Assembly (NCBI GenBank): GCA_016789755.1 | Contig: JAEUQG010000284.1 | Span: 1-59,644 of the forward strand | Reading direction: 5' to 3' | DNA from: Bryobacterales bacterium | Lineage (GTDB): Bacteria; Acidobacteriota; Terriglobia; Bryobacterales; Bryobacteraceae | Length of the DNA stretch: 59,644 nt | Part shown: one piece after another, positions 17,000 through 26,307 of the stretch | How positions within the stretch are numbered: the first letter of the stretch is position 1 | Layout: each line of letters begins with the position of its first letter | Notes under the pieces: generated by a model | Seen by the model: the letters and a program-made list of their open reading frames with translations, nothing else | Told to the model about the DNA's origin: nothing | Databases searched by the model: none | Position numbers and translations under genes: made by a program

Positions 17000-17513
17000 T
17001 GGAAATAACGAAACAACCTGTTTTCAAACGCTTACAGCTTAACAAGATGCCGCGAACGTCGTGGATCTTTGCTGATATCCGAAGGACGTGGATGCATCCG
17101 GGCATCTACTTAAACAGCTACAAGAAAATACGCGGCCCGGCTCGCTCGGCTATCACCGGTCTAACTCCTTAACCTTCACCGAAGACTCGCCACAGATAGG
17201 GCAGGTAGACGGTTTTGGCTATGGAGGTCAAGCGCCCGGGGCTTTGGTTATCAAAGAGATAATGCTAGTGGAGGTCATCAACCAAAAGGGCGAGGTCATT
17301 CCAGAGAAACGGTTGAAGTAGGGCGTCGCCCCTTCTGTGGCATCGGCAACGGTCTGGAATGGGGATTATCGTTCACCTTCACAGGAAAACCATTTCAAGG
17401 AGGCTTCAACCGGCTCATCGTGAAGGCATGCGCAAAGTACAACCGGAACGACGCGACTTCCGGCTCCAGGTGATCGCGCAACGGAAGAAGAGCGGGTGTC
17501 CGAGTCAACTACA
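17000..17513. other. Gene-poor stretch between the tRNA fragment and the IS630 remnant
   Basis: There is no convincing gene here. A plus-strand frame at 17088-17321 (77 codons, ending '..EVINQKGEVIPEKRLK') looks protein-like in its second half ('GFGYGGQAPGALVIKEIML') but has no start context and I do not recognise it. Another at about 17355-17460 ('FTFTGKPFQGGFNRLI') may also be a gene relic. Codon use and composition differ from the flanking genes. The whole stretch is best read as the scar of a lost mobile element. Confidence 0.4.
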
Positions 17514-17945
17514 TTTTCCCTCCAGTGGCCATGGGGGAAGTTCTGGGACATTGTTGGCCAGTAGCTCTTTCCTCCTGACAAAGCGCTGGTACGGCGCTGC
17601 GATGAGAAGAGCCAGCGCCAAGCGCTCGAACGGACGCAACCCGGACCACCCCCAGGAATGGGTCATGTAAGGGCTCCACGTTGTTTGCCGCCTCCAACTA
17701 CTTGGCCGGATGCCTCCGTTTCCTCGAGCAGATTGATAGGCAAACACGGTGAGCAAGCGCCCACGGTTCCACATACACTTCACCGGCGGGCAGTATTTCG
17801 TGGACGAACTTGGTAGAGCGGTTTTTCGGCGAACTCACCGCGGACTGTGTCCGCCCACCACGAACGTCGCGGCGCGTAGCGGCACCATGGCATTGGAGAA
17901 GTCTCGCTAGTTGTCCATGAACACCTATCCGATCGGCACGTGCGC
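17514..17945 (+). mobile_element. IS630-family transposase remnant, frameshifted and internally deleted
   Basis: Conserved IS630 transposase blocks appear in the correct order but in different frames. They are 'FWDIVGQ*LFPPDKALV' (from 17514, with an in-frame stop), then 'DEKSQRQALERTQPG' (17601 on, first catalytic Asp), 'STLFAASNYLAG', 'LRFLEQIDR', 'SKRPRFHIHFT' (17752-17784) and, after a frameshift, 'NLVERFFGELTADCVR' (catalytic Glu in VERFF). The block with the second catalytic Asp (DNYATHK in relatives) is deleted, about 60 bases between 'IDR' and 'SKRP'. No terminal inverted repeats are evident. It is an inactive relic next to the 3' end of the HtrA gene. Confidence 0.75.
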
Positions 17946-17988
17946 CCCCGGCCGATTTGGGGTGCGGCCACAACAACCGCGTGCCGTT

Positions 17989-19359
17989 CTAATGCGGCTC
18001 CATCAGGAGGAACTGGAGTTGTCCCTGGCGTTCGATGAAGAGGGCGATGGGGCTGGCGGCCGGGATGGCGTCGAGGGCTGTCTTCAGGGCGGCGAGGTTG
18101 CGCACGGGGGTGTTGTTGCACTCGTAGATGACGTCGCCGGGGAGGAGGGTTTCCGAGAGTTCGATGGCGGTTGAAGCGAGGCCGGCGACGACGACGCCGC
18201 TGAGGCGGCGTAAAGGAGGGAGCAGCGGAGTGACCTTCTCGTCCAACTCGACGGCGAGCACGCCGAGGCGCGGGACGTTGGAATCGCGGGTGAGCAGGGA
18301 GAGAATGCGGTCGGGGTCGCGGGGGCGCTCGAGGACGGCCATCTTCTTCCCGATCTTGCGCTCGCCGCGGAGCAGTTCGACGGTCACCGTCTGGCCGGCG
18401 CTCTGATAGATGTTGACGCCGAACTGGCGGGCGTTCTCCATGGTCTTGCCGTTCAAGGTGAGGATGATGTCCCGGCTTTCGAGTCCGGCCGATTCGGCGG
18501 CGCTGGAGGAGGCTACGTCGGCGACCAGCACTCCCCAGTCCTGCTTCAGGCCGAGCGCGGCGGCGAGGGCGGGGGTGATGGTTTGAGCGACGACTCCCAC
18601 TTGTCCGCGGCGGACGCGGCCGGAGGTGCGGATCTGCTGATAGACGTTGCGAACGATGTTGCTGGGGACGGCGAAGCCGAGGCCTTCGCTGCCTCCCGAT
18701 TGGGTGAGGATGAAGGTGTTGATGCCGACGATGCGGCCTTCGGCATCGAGCAAGGGGCCGCCGCTGTTGCCGGGATTCACGGGGGCGTCGGTTTGGATGT
18801 AGATCATCGGATCGTCGGGGCGGATCTGGCGGGCGACGGAACTGACGATGCCCATGGAGAGGGAACTGTCCAGGCCGAGCGGGCTGCCGGCGGCGAAGAC
18901 GAAGTCGCCCTGGCGCACTTGCTCGGAGTCGGCGAATTCGACGAAGGGGAGATTCCGCTCGGTGATCTTGAGCACGGCGATGTCGGTCTCGCGATCGATG
19001 CCGATCACCTCGGCGGCGATGGGTTTGCCCGAAGGCTTTAACACGGATTGAAAGCGGTCGCGCTCGGCGGCCCGCTGGGGGAGCGTAACCTCGACGCTGC
19101 GGGCGGTGCCGACGACGTGGGCGTTGGTGATGAGGAAGCCGTCCTTGTCGACGATGACTCCGGAGCCCGTGCTGCGGTTGGACTGCAGTTGGAGGGTCGA
19201 TTTCTCGTTGGCGGAGAAGCCGACGGAGTGGATTTGAACGACGGCGGGCTCGACGCGTTCGGCCATTTGGCGGATGGCGTTGCTTACGGCCCGGAGAGGA
19301 TTGGTCTGCGCGGCGGCGGACGAGGCGCAGAGTATGAACAGCATCCGAAGACTACTCAT
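17989..19359 (-). CDS. HtrA/Deg-family periplasmic serine protease with two PDZ domains
   Basis: A 456-residue exported trypsin-like protease. It has a signal peptide (MSSLRMLFILCASSAAAQ) and a protease domain (about 35-235) with a complete triad: H81 in 'ITNAHVV', D126 in 'RETDIAVLK', S199 in 'NPGNSGGPL'. Two PDZ domains follow (about 245-330, 'GQVGVVAQTITPALAAALGL', and about 360-450). The role is quality control of unfolded envelope proteins. Its stop codon lies just beyond the decayed IS630 element, so the insertion did not cut the coding frame. It is followed upstream on the same strand by valS (47 bases), but co-transcription is not certain. Confidence 0.93.
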   Translation of the reverse strand: MSSLRMLFILCASSAAAQTNPLRAVSNAIRQMAERVEPAVVQIHSVGFSANEKSTLQLQSNRSTGSGVIVDKDGFLITNAHVVGTARSVEVTLPQRAAERDRFQSVLKPSGKPIAAEVIGIDRETDIAVLKITERNLPFVEFADSEQVRQGDFVFAAGSPLGLDSSLSMGIVSSVARQIRPDDPMIYIQTDAPVNPGNSGGPLLDAEGRIVGINTFILTQSGGSEGLGFAVPSNIVRNVYQQIRTSGRVRRGQVGVVAQTITPALAAALGLKQDWGVLVADVASSSAAESAGLESRDIILTLNGKTMENARQFGVNIYQSAGQTVTVELLRGERKIGKKMAVLERPRDPDRILSLLTRDSNVPRLGVLAVELDEKVTPLLPPLRRLSGVVVAGLASTAIELSETLLPGDVIYECNNTPVRNLAALKTALDAIPAASPIALFIERQGQLQFLLMEPH

Positions 19360-19406
19360 GACAACGATGGTAGCCCAGAGTGCCTGGAGAACCGTCGGTG
19401 GGAATA

Positions 19407-21992
19407 CTAGACGGTGGGGCCTTCAACGGATTCGAAGGTCACCTGGAGCACCTCGAACTGATTGGCTTCGAGCGTGTCCTTGATGTCGACGGAACAGGCT
19501 TGGGCGCGGACCGCGCCGAGCACGTCCGACTGCACCTTGGCGAAGAGAGCGGCAGTGGCCGGGTGGGCGGCGAGGCGCAGTCCGGCGATGGCGCGGCCGA
19601 CGGAGACTCCGGCTTCGCTCTTCGATTTGTTGATGGCGCTGAGGGCAGCGCAGGCGGTCTCGAAGACATCTTCGGCGGGTGCGCCCAAAGCAATCGGCTG
19701 GGGCCAGGGAGCCCGGTGAATACTCTTGTGTCCGGTCTCTTCGGCGAACTGCCAGTTCCAGACCTCTTCGGTGATATAGGGCACGAAGGGCGCAAAGAGG
19801 CGGAGCAGCACGTTGAGGGCGATGCGGAGGGTGGCCACGGCGGAGCCGCGTCCGGCGGGATCGCTTTCCGAGCGGCTGCGGGCCTTGACGAGCTCGAGGT
19901 AGTTGTCGGTGAGGCCGCGCCAGAAGAATTTCTCGGTTTCGCCGAGGGCGTAGGCGTGTTCGTACTTCTCGAAGAGGCCCGTAACCTTCGCGATCAGTTC
20001 GTTCAGCTCGGTGAGAAAAGCGATGTCGAGGGGGTGGGTGACTTCGCTCTTTTCGGCGGTCTGCATGAGGACGAACTTGCCGGCGTTGAAGAGCTTGGTG
20101 ACGAGGCGGCGGCCGACCTTGAGGACGTTGGTGTCGAAGGCGGTATCGGTGCCGAGCCGGGCGTTGGCCGACCAGTAGCGGACGGCATCGGCGCCGTACT
20201 CTTCGAGCAGGTGCATGGGGGTGACGACATTGCCCTTGGACTTCGACATCTTCTTGCGGTCGGGATCGAGGACCCAGCCGGAGATGCCGACATGATGCCA
20301 GGGGATGGCTCCGGAGTGGAGCCAGGCTTTGACGATGGTGTAGAAGGCCCAGGTGCGGATGATCTCGTGCGATTGGGGGCGGAGGTCGTTGGGGAAGAGG
20401 TTGTTGAAGAGCGTCTCGTCGGTGAGCCAGGCGGCCGAGATCTGGGGCGTGAGCGAACTGGTGAACCAGGTATCGAAGACATCGGATTCGGCGGCGAATC
20501 CGCCGGGCTGATTGCGCTGGGACTCCTCGAAGCCGGGGGGGGCGGTGTCCATCGGGTCGACGGGCAGCATTGCGGCGGGGGCGAGGATGGGCTGATCGTA
20601 GAGCGGGTTGCCTTCGTGGTCGAGCTTGTACCAGACGGGGAAGGAAACGCCGAAGTAGCGCTGGCGGGAGATGCACCAATCGAACTGCAGGCCCTCGGTC
20701 CAGGTCTTGAAGCGGAGGCGCATGAAGTCGGGGTGCCATTGAATGCGGTCGCCGCAGGCGATGAGCTCTTCCTTCTTGTCGAGGAGGCGGACGAACCACT
20801 GGCGGGTGGAGATGAACTCGAGGGGGTTGTCGCCTTTTTCGAAGTATTTGACGGCGTGCTCGATGGGGCGTGGAGTATCGGTGAGGGCGTCGCCGAGGAG
20901 TTGTTCGACGAGGATCTTGCGGGCCTGCTTGGTGTTCTTGCCGGCGATTTGGGAATAGGCGGCGTTGGCGGCGTCAGGGTTGAGGGATTCCCAGTTGGGG
21001 TCGCCGAAGTTGACGGCGATGAGGCGGCCGTTGCGACCGATGATCTGGCGGTTGTGGAGGGACTGCTCACGCCACCAGCGGACGTCGGTGGCATCGCCGA
21101 AGGTGCAGACCATGAGGATTCCGGTGCCCTTTTCGGGGTCGGCGAGTTCGGAGGGGAAGATGGGGACGGGGACGTGGAAGACGGGGGTGACGGCGCGCTT
21201 TCCGAAGTAGGGTTTGTAGCGCGGGTCGTCGGGGTGGGCGGTGACGCCGACGCAGGCAGCGAGGAGTTCGGGGCGGGTGGTGGCGATGACGAAGGTGGTC
21301 TCCGATCCTTCGACACCGAAGCGGATGTTGTGGAAGTGGCCGGGGGTGTTGCGGTCTTCGACCTCGGCTTGGGCGACGGCGGTCTGGAAATCGACGTCCC
21401 ACATGGCGGGGGAATCGACGGCGTAGATGTGCCCTTTGTGGAAGAGATCGAGGAAGGAGAGCTGGGCGGCGCGGCGGCAGCGGTTGTCGATGGTGGAGTA
21501 TTCCTGGGCCCAATCGACGCTGAGTCCGATGCGGCGCCAAAGGGCTTTGAAGGCCTTTTCGTCTTCGGCGGTGAGCTTGAGGCAAAGCTCAATGAAGTTG
21601 GCCCGGGAGATGGAGACGGGGTGTTTTTCCTTGGCGGCGGCAGCGATGTCGAAGTTGGGGACGTAGTGCATGGCGGGGTCGCAACGCACGTTGAAGAAGT
21701 TCTGGACACGGCGCTCAGTGGGGAGTCCGTTGTCGTCCCAGCCCATGGGGTAGAAGATATTGCGGCCGCGCATGCGCTGGAAGCGGGCCATGAGGTCGGT
21801 GTGGGTGTAGGAGAAGACGTGACCGACGTGGAGGGAGCCGGAGACGGTGGGCGGGGGGGTATCGACGACGAAGGTTTCGTCGCGACCGCGGGCGGGGTCG
21901 TATTGGTAGACGCCGGCCTGGTCCCATTGGGCGTCCCAGGAGTCCTCGGCGAGCTTCGAGTCGAAGTGTTTGGGGAGTTGCGAGATATCCAT
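19407..21992 (-). CDS. valS: Valine--tRNA ligase, short type
   Basis: An 861-residue class I aminoacyl-tRNA synthetase charging tRNA-Val. The HIGH motif appears as HVGH in 'TVSGSLHVGHVFSYTH' and KMSKS in 'DRKKMSKSKGN'. The editing domain (CP1) contains 'TTFVIATTRPELL'. The specificity pattern 'PMGWDDNGLPTERRVQ' is that of the valyl enzyme. After the anticodon-binding domain the protein stops without the long C-terminal coiled coil of the E. coli enzyme (951 aa), so it resembles the shorter ValRS class found in archaea, actinobacteria and some other bacteria. A 1078-codon open frame on the opposite strand is a compositional shadow. Confidence 0.95.
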   Translation of the reverse strand: MDISQLPKHFDSKLAEDSWDAQWDQAGVYQYDPARGRDETFVVDTPPPTVSGSLHVGHVFSYTHTDLMARFQRMRGRNIFYPMGWDDNGLPTERRVQNFFNVRCDPAMHYVPNFDIAAAAKEKHPVSISRANFIELCLKLTAEDEKAFKALWRRIGLSVDWAQEYSTIDNRCRRAAQLSFLDLFHKGHIYAVDSPAMWDVDFQTAVAQAEVEDRNTPGHFHNIRFGVEGSETTFVIATTRPELLAACVGVTAHPDDPRYKPYFGKRAVTPVFHVPVPIFPSELADPEKGTGILMVCTFGDATDVRWWREQSLHNRQIIGRNGRLIAVNFGDPNWESLNPDAANAAYSQIAGKNTKQARKILVEQLLGDALTDTPRPIEHAVKYFEKGDNPLEFISTRQWFVRLLDKKEELIACGDRIQWHPDFMRLRFKTWTEGLQFDWCISRQRYFGVSFPVWYKLDHEGNPLYDQPILAPAAMLPVDPMDTAPPGFEESQRNQPGGFAAESDVFDTWFTSSLTPQISAAWLTDETLFNNLFPNDLRPQSHEIIRTWAFYTIVKAWLHSGAIPWHHVGISGWVLDPDRKKMSKSKGNVVTPMHLLEEYGADAVRYWSANARLGTDTAFDTNVLKVGRRLVTKLFNAGKFVLMQTAEKSEVTHPLDIAFLTELNELIAKVTGLFEKYEHAYALGETEKFFWRGLTDNYLELVKARSRSESDPAGRGSAVATLRIALNVLLRLFAPFVPYITEEVWNWQFAEETGHKSIHRAPWPQPIALGAPAEDVFETACAALSAINKSKSEAGVSVGRAIAGLRLAAHPATAALFAKVQSDVLGAVRAQACSVDIKDTLEANQFEVLQVTFESVEGPTV

Positions 21993-22065
21993 GATGGTTG
22001 GGGTGTTTTTCGAGCCGCGGGAGGGGGCGGCCCAATCTTCTATCGTAGCTTAGGCAATGAGGGGA

Positions 22066-22108
22066 GGGAAAAAGAAAATGGGCCGGGGTTGGTCGAGGAC
22101 CCCGGCCC
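22066..22108 (-). terminator. Rho-independent terminator after rpoD
   Basis: On the minus strand GGGCCGGGGT pairs perfectly with ACCCCGGCCC (22080-22089 with 22099-22108), a 10-bp GC stem with a 9-base loop. It is followed by a T-rich run (ATTTTCTTTTTCCC). It lies 24 bases after the rpoD stop, separating rpoD from valS. Confidence 0.85.
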
Positions 22109-22132
22109 GATTCACTTCTTGGAGGAGGGACG

Positions 22133-23662
22133 TTATCTTGCTGCGAGCAAGGCGCGGAGGTGGCGGGCACGTTCCGGGGAGCGGAGTTGCCGCAGGGCCT
22201 TGGCTTCGATTTGGCGGATGCGTTCGCGAGTCACGTCGAATTCCTGGCCAATTTCCTCGAGGGTATGCTCGCGCTCGCAGCCGATGCCGAAGCGGAGGCG
22301 GATGACCTTCTCTTCCTTGGGGGAGAGGGTTTTGAGGATATTGGCGGTTTCGTCGCGGACGTTGGAGTCGATGACGGCGTCGACGGGGGAACCTACCCAG
22401 CGGTCCTCGATGAGGTCGCCGAGGGCGGATTCGCCGTCGCGGCCGACGGGGGTTTCCAGGGACACGGGGTCGCGGGAGATGGTCTTGAGTTTCTGGACCT
22501 TCTCGACGGGGATGTCCATGCGCCGACTAATTTCTTCATTTGTAGGAGCGCGTCCGAGTTCCTTTTCGAGCTCGCGTGTGGCGCGCAGGAACTTGTTCAT
22601 GCTCTCGTTCATATGAACGGGGATGCGGATGGTGCGGGACTGATCGGCGATGGCGCGGGTGATGGCCTGACGGATCCACCAGGTGGCGTAGGTGGAGAAT
22701 TTATAGCCGCGGCGGTATTCGAACTTGTCGGCGGCGCGCATCAGGCCGATGTTGCCTTCCTGAATCAAATCAAGGAGATGCAGGCCGCGGTTGACATATT
22801 TTTTGGCCACGGAGACGACGAGGCGGAGGTTGGCCTCGACGAGGTCCTTTTTGGCGCGCTCGGCTTCCAGTTCGCCTTGGCGGATGATCTGGAGGCTGTG
22901 CTTGAGATCGATGTAGGAGGCGCCAGCGCTAGTTTCGCGCTTTTTGATTTCGCGGCGGAGCTCACGGATTTTGGGCTGGTTGAGGGCCGATTTTTCTTCG
23001 AGGCGACGGAGCTCCTGATCCATGTGGGCGAGCTCTTCGACGGTGCGCTCGATTTCCTTGGTGAACTCCTTCCACTTGGACATATGCCAGGGGAGTGCCC
23101 GGATCATGCGGGACATTTCGACCTTGGAGCGGCTGACCTTCCAGGACCACTTACGGCGCAGCTTCTTATTGCTGGCGGCGATCGTATTATATTTGTCGGA
23201 GAGCTGTTGTTGTTTCTTCGTTTGGAGGGAGAGCTCGGCGAACTGGTTGCGGATTTCAGCGCGGCGTTTGGCATCGGCTGCGCTGCCCTCTTCGAGGTCG
23301 CCCAAGTCGACGAACTGGTCGAGTTCGACCTCTGCGCGTTTGAGTTGTTCGGCCCAGTCGAGGACCATGCCTTGGACCCTTGCAGAGCGGCTAAGGGCCT
23401 TCTGCATCTTAAGCTTACCGCGTTCCATTTTGCGGGCAAGGTCAACCTCGCCGTCGCGCGTAAGCAACGGAACAGCACCCATTTCACGCAGATAGACACG
23501 CACGGGGTCGTCGGTGTAGATGGACTCTTCGACCTGTTGCGAGGATTGGAACTCATCGCCCTCGGCCACTTCTTCGGGATGGAAGAAACTAGCCTCCTCG
23601 TCAAAAGGCAGACCCAACGGTTCGTGGCTATCTGCTAAAAATTGATCTTCGAATTGATCCAC
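22133..23662 (-). CDS. rpoD: Primary RNA polymerase sigma factor (sigma-70)
   Basis: The 509-residue housekeeping sigma. Region 1.2 ('[22 protein letters not shown]') starts at about residue 51. Region 2 contains '[37 protein letters not shown]' elements, region 3 '[16 protein letters not shown]', and region 4 '[27 protein letters not shown]'. The first 50 residues are acidic and too short to form a normal region 1.1. A charged non-conserved segment separates regions 1.2 and 2. The start is GTG 23662, behind a strong GGAGGTGA site 7 bases away. The promoter candidate is at 23833-23861 and a clear terminator follows. Confidence 0.97.
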   Translation of the reverse strand: MDQFEDQFLADSHEPLGLPFDEEASFFHPEEVAEGDEFQSSQQVEESIYTDDPVRVYLREMGAVPLLTRDGEVDLARKMERGKLKMQKALSRSARVQGMVLDWAEQLKRAEVELDQFVDLGDLEEGSAADAKRRAEIRNQFAELSLQTKKQQQLSDKYNTIAASNKKLRRKWSWKVSRSKVEMSRMIRALPWHMSKWKEFTKEIERTVEELAHMDQELRRLEEKSALNQPKIRELRREIKKRETSAGASYIDLKHSLQIIRQGELEAERAKKDLVEANLRLVVSVAKKYVNRGLHLLDLIQEGNIGLMRAADKFEYRRGYKFSTYATWWIRQAITRAIADQSRTIRIPVHMNESMNKFLRATRELEKELGRAPTNEEISRRMDIPVEKVQKLKTISRDPVSLETPVGRDGESALGDLIEDRWVGSPVDAVIDSNVRDETANILKTLSPKEEKVIRLRFGIGCEREHTLEEIGQEFDVTRERIRQIEAKALRQLRSPERARHLRALLAAR

Positions 23663-23832
23663 TTGAAAGTCACCTCCCCCACAGGTGTCCGATTCCTGCT
23701 AACCTGACGAAGCCTTTGGGGATAAATTGATCAGCCGCACATTGGCATGTGTTCATTATGTAATCTTCGCCAACGGACGATACGACTGCCGACGCAAGGA
23801 GATGGCCGGATTGGGCCGATTGCGCCTCGAAC

Positions 23833-23861
23833 ATAGTAACACCAAATCCGGACGAAGTTAA
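23833..23861 (-). promoter_or_regulatory. Sigma-70 promoter candidate for rpoD
   Basis: On the minus strand TTAACT (23856-23861) and TACTAT (23833-23838) are spaced by 17 bases. Transcription would start near 23826, giving a leader of about 165 bases to rpoD. I see no gene in the 310-base gap between nrdR and rpoD; the 71-codon frame at 23670-23885 has no coding signature. Confidence 0.5.
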
Positions 23862-23972
23862 GCCCCAATCTTTAAGATGTTTCACTTTGGTTTTGGTTAC
23901 AGGATCTTGCGATTCGGTGGAGTGGAGGTTGGGTCCTTTCTATAGTAGGGTTCTCAAGAAGCGAGAGGAATC

Positions 23973-24434
23973 TCAGTTTCTTTTTTTCTGAATGAGATCT
24001 TTCAGTTCGCGGAAGAAGGCTTCCGCATCCTGGAAGTCGCGGTAGACGGAGGCGAAACGGACGTAGGCGACCTTATCGACGTCCCGGAGGCGGCTGATGA
24101 GCATTTCACCTATTTCTGTAGTAGGAATTTCCCGTTCCGCTATTTCTGTCAACCTGCTCTCGATCTCATCGACCAATTCCGCGAGTTTCCCCATACTGAC
24201 GGGTCTTTTTTCGCAAGCTTTGAGGAGTCCGCTAAGGACTTTCTGGCGTTCGAACTTTTCGCGGCGACCGTCTTTTTTGACGACCATGTAGGGGACCTCA
24301 TCGATGCGTTCGTAGGTGGTGAAGCGTTTGGTGCACTTAAGGCATTCGCGGCGGCGGCGGATGGATTCGCCCTCGCGGCTTTCGCGGCTATCGATAACCT
24401 TGTCTTCGAGATAACCGCAGAAGGGGCACCTCAT
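23973..24434 (-). CDS. nrdR: Transcriptional repressor NrdR
   Basis: A 153-residue regulator of ribonucleotide reductase genes. The N-terminal zinc ribbon has the four Cys in 'CPFCGYLEDKV' and 'ECLKCTKRFTTYE'. The ATP-cone domain follows from about residue 48 ('MVVKKDGRREKFERQKVLSGL'), sensing dATP/ATP. The length is typical. NrdR binds paired NrdR boxes before nrd operons, none of which lie in this window. The start ATG overlaps the stop of the upstream membrane-protein gene by 4 bases, so the two are translationally coupled, an unusual partner for nrdR. Confidence 0.97.
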   Translation of the reverse strand: MRCPFCGYLEDKVIDSRESREGESIRRRRECLKCTKRFTTYERIDEVPYMVVKKDGRREKFERQKVLSGLLKACEKRPVSMGKLAELVDEIESRLTEIAEREIPTTEIGEMLISRLRDVDKVAYVRFASVYRDFQDAEAFFRELKDLIQKKRN

Positions 24435-25417
24435 AGGGATTTCATCTCCTTGATGTTCATGAGTTTACGAAATTCGAGGCCATCGCGGACGGCGAGAACC
24501 AAGCCGATGGGGACGACGCTGACGAAGGTGACGACCCAGATGAGGATGGCGATGCCGCTGGCACTTTCGAGAGGGACCCGGAAGAGTTCGGTGAGAACGA
24601 CGACAGTGGCGACCTGCATGCCGCCGCCGATGCCGGGGATCTGGACGGCGCTGCCGAAAGCGACAAATCCTACAACTATCAAAGTATCCAGGATACCGAG
24701 GCTTTGGGTAACCGGTATCGCTTTGAAAATACAGAGGAAGCAGCCCACGATGATGAGCCATTCGCAGAACGTATAGAGGACGAGGAGGAAGACGATGCTG
24801 CCTTGGCGTGTGGAACTGGTGCCGGCCAGGAAGCCGCGGACGAGGGATTCGATGCGGGCGCGGAAGTGTTCGGGGAGGACGGAGAGGGTGGCGAGGAGTC
24901 TATTTTCTACAAAATTAGGAAATAGGCCGAAGGTTACGAGCAAGGCGAGGCAGAGGGTGGCGAGGGCTCCGGCGGTGTGGCCGCCGAGGCGGAGGACGGT
25001 GGCGAGGTGGCCGGTGACATGGGTAGAGGAACCCGTGATTTGGGCGAGGGCGAAGCCAAACAGGAGGAGGACGGAGAGGAGGTCGTAGATGCGTTCGAGG
25101 AACCATGCGGCAAGTTGACTGGAGAAGGGGACTTTCTCTTTGTTAGCGATCAAGTAGGGGCGGACGAGTTCGCCGGCGCGACCGAACAAGACGACGGCGG
25201 TGAAGCCGATGGTGGTGGCGATCAGGAGATTGGAGAAGCTGGATTTCGGTTTTATGGGGCGGAGCATGACCTGCCAGCGGATGGCTCGGCCGAGGTAAGT
25301 GAGGAGTACGAGTGCGACGCCGGTGGAGAACCAGCCCCAGTGGATGCCGGCGAAGGTGGAGCGAAAGATCTCCCATTCGAACTCTTTCCCGCGGGCTCTC
25401 AGGGCGAGCCAAAGCAA
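24431..25417 (-). CDS. Flippase-like / lysylphosphatidylglycerol synthase transmembrane-region protein
   Basis: An integral membrane protein of about 328 residues in the LPG_synthase_TM/UPF0104 (AglD-like) family. It has many hydrophobic helices, 'FGRAGELVRPYLIANKEKV', the family's conserved R-x-x-E-x-x-R-P-like signature, and 'AAWFLERIYDLLSVLLLFG'. Relatives act in lipid or polyprenyl-glycan transfer or flipping. The start is uncertain: TTG 25417 falls inside a hydrophobic stretch ('ALFLVAACLALLLLWL'), and the frame stays open upstream past 25540 without ATG, GTG or another TTG that I could find. The real start may therefore use a rare codon further upstream. It overlaps nrdR by 4 bases. Confidence 0.8.
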   Translation of the reverse strand: MLWLALRARGKEFEWEIFRSTFAGIHWGWFSTGVALVLLTYLGRAIRWQVMLRPIKPKSSFSNLLIATTIGFTAVVLFGRAGELVRPYLIANKEKVPFSSQLAAWFLERIYDLLSVLLLFGFALAQITGSSTHVTGHLATVLRLGGHTAGALATLCLALLVTFGLFPNFVENRLLATLSVLPEHFRARIESLVRGFLAGTSSTRQGSIVFLLVLYTFCEWLIIVGCFLCIFKAIPVTQSLGILDTLIVVGFVAFGSAVQIPGIGGGMQVATVVVLTELFRVPLESASGIAILIWVVTFVSVVPIGLVLAVRDGLEFRKLMNIKEMKSL

Positions 25418-25641
25418 TAGGAGGGCGAGGCAGGCGGCAACGAGGAAGAGGGCCTGGCGTTTGCGGGAAGGGTTCCGGGGCTGAGGAGACGATTCTATAA
25501 GTGGCTCCGTGGTTGTCGAGAAAACTTTCGCGAACTTCTCATGATAATTGTTCGTTTCCCATACTGGAAGCGCAAGATGGAGACATCGGATGGCGGCTCA
25601 GGTCAGCAGTCCCTCTCCGCGGAGCGCCGTTTGAGGGTATC

Positions 25642-26307
25642 ATGTCAGTCGTACCACATGTCGCGCTGTCGGTTCCGGCCCCCGGAGGTAACTGGGGCCA
25701 AGCGAACACAAGGAACGGCTGCCTGAGTTGGGCAAACAGTTTGGATACCGATTCTAACCTGGTGGATCGATGCCTGGGCGGGGATGAAGTCGCCTGGGAG
25801 GATCTCGTTCGTCTGCACACGCGGAAGGTGTATGCGGTGTGCTACCGGTTTACCGGAAACGACAGCGAGGCGCAGGACCTTACACAAGACGTATTCCTGC
25901 GGGTTTTCAAGAGTTTGAAGAGTTTCCGGTCGGGCGAGGGGTCGTTCGGCGTGTGGCTGATGCGGCTGACGCGGAACTTATTGATCGACAACTACCGGCG
26001 GGGGAAACAGGAGAGGGCGACGGACTCGATAGAAGACCAGCTTCCGGTGCTGGAGGAGACGGCGGCGTTTTCGTCGCGGACGGACGGGTTGCTGGCAGGC
26101 CGCGAGGCGAGCGAGATATTGCAGTCGGGGTTGGAGAAGCTCTCGCCTGAGTTGCGGGAGACTCTGATCCTGAGGGATCTGGAGGAGATGGAGTACAGGG
26201 AAATTGCGCAGGTGCTGAACGTTCCGGAGGGAACGGTGAAATCGCGCCTGAACCGGGGACGCGCGGAATTGGCGCGGATCCTCAGAAAGCACAAGGTGGC
26301 AGTATGA
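25642..26307 (+). CDS. ECF-type RNA polymerase sigma factor (RpoE-like)
   Basis: A group-4 sigma factor of about 221 residues. Region 2 is 'RCLGGDEVAWEDLVRLHTRKVYAVCYRFTGNDSEAQDLTQDVFLRVF' in separate blocks, with '-10' helix residues in 'WLMRLTRNLLIDNYRR'. Region 4 is 'LSPELRETLILRDLEEMEYREIAQVL' plus 'EGTVKSRLNRGRAEL'. ATG 25642 has a GAGGG site. TTG 25741 ('LDTDSNLVDRC') would give the standard ECF length and is an alternative start. It overlaps its zinc-finger anti-sigma by 4 bases (ATGA), a strong sign of a cognate pair. It heads a five-gene operon with LiaF-like membrane proteins, pointing to envelope stress. Confidence 0.92.
   Translation: MSVVPHVALSVPAPGGNWGQANTRNGCLSWANSLDTDSNLVDRCLGGDEVAWEDLVRLHTRKVYAVCYRFTGNDSEAQDLTQDVFLRVFKSLKSFRSGEGSFGVWLMRLTRNLLIDNYRRGKQERATDSIEDQLPVLEETAAFSSRTDGLLAGREASEILQSGLEKLSPELRETLILRDLEEMEYREIAQVLNVPEGTVKSRLNRGRAELARILRKHKVAV

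Noticed and set aside
19380..22616. 1078-codon open frame on the plus strand, opposite valS
   Set aside because: It lies antisense to valS, is Gly/Glu/Val/Asp-rich without recognisable domains, and extends into the terminator and the end of rpoD. It is a shadow caused by codon bias in high-GC DNA.
22160..23638. 492-codon open frame opposite rpoD
   Set aside because: It is antisense to a clear rpoD, with a low-complexity shadow composition and no ribosome site.
23670..23885. 71-codon minus-strand frame upstream of rpoD
   Set aside because: It overlaps the best rpoD promoter and has no protein-like pattern.
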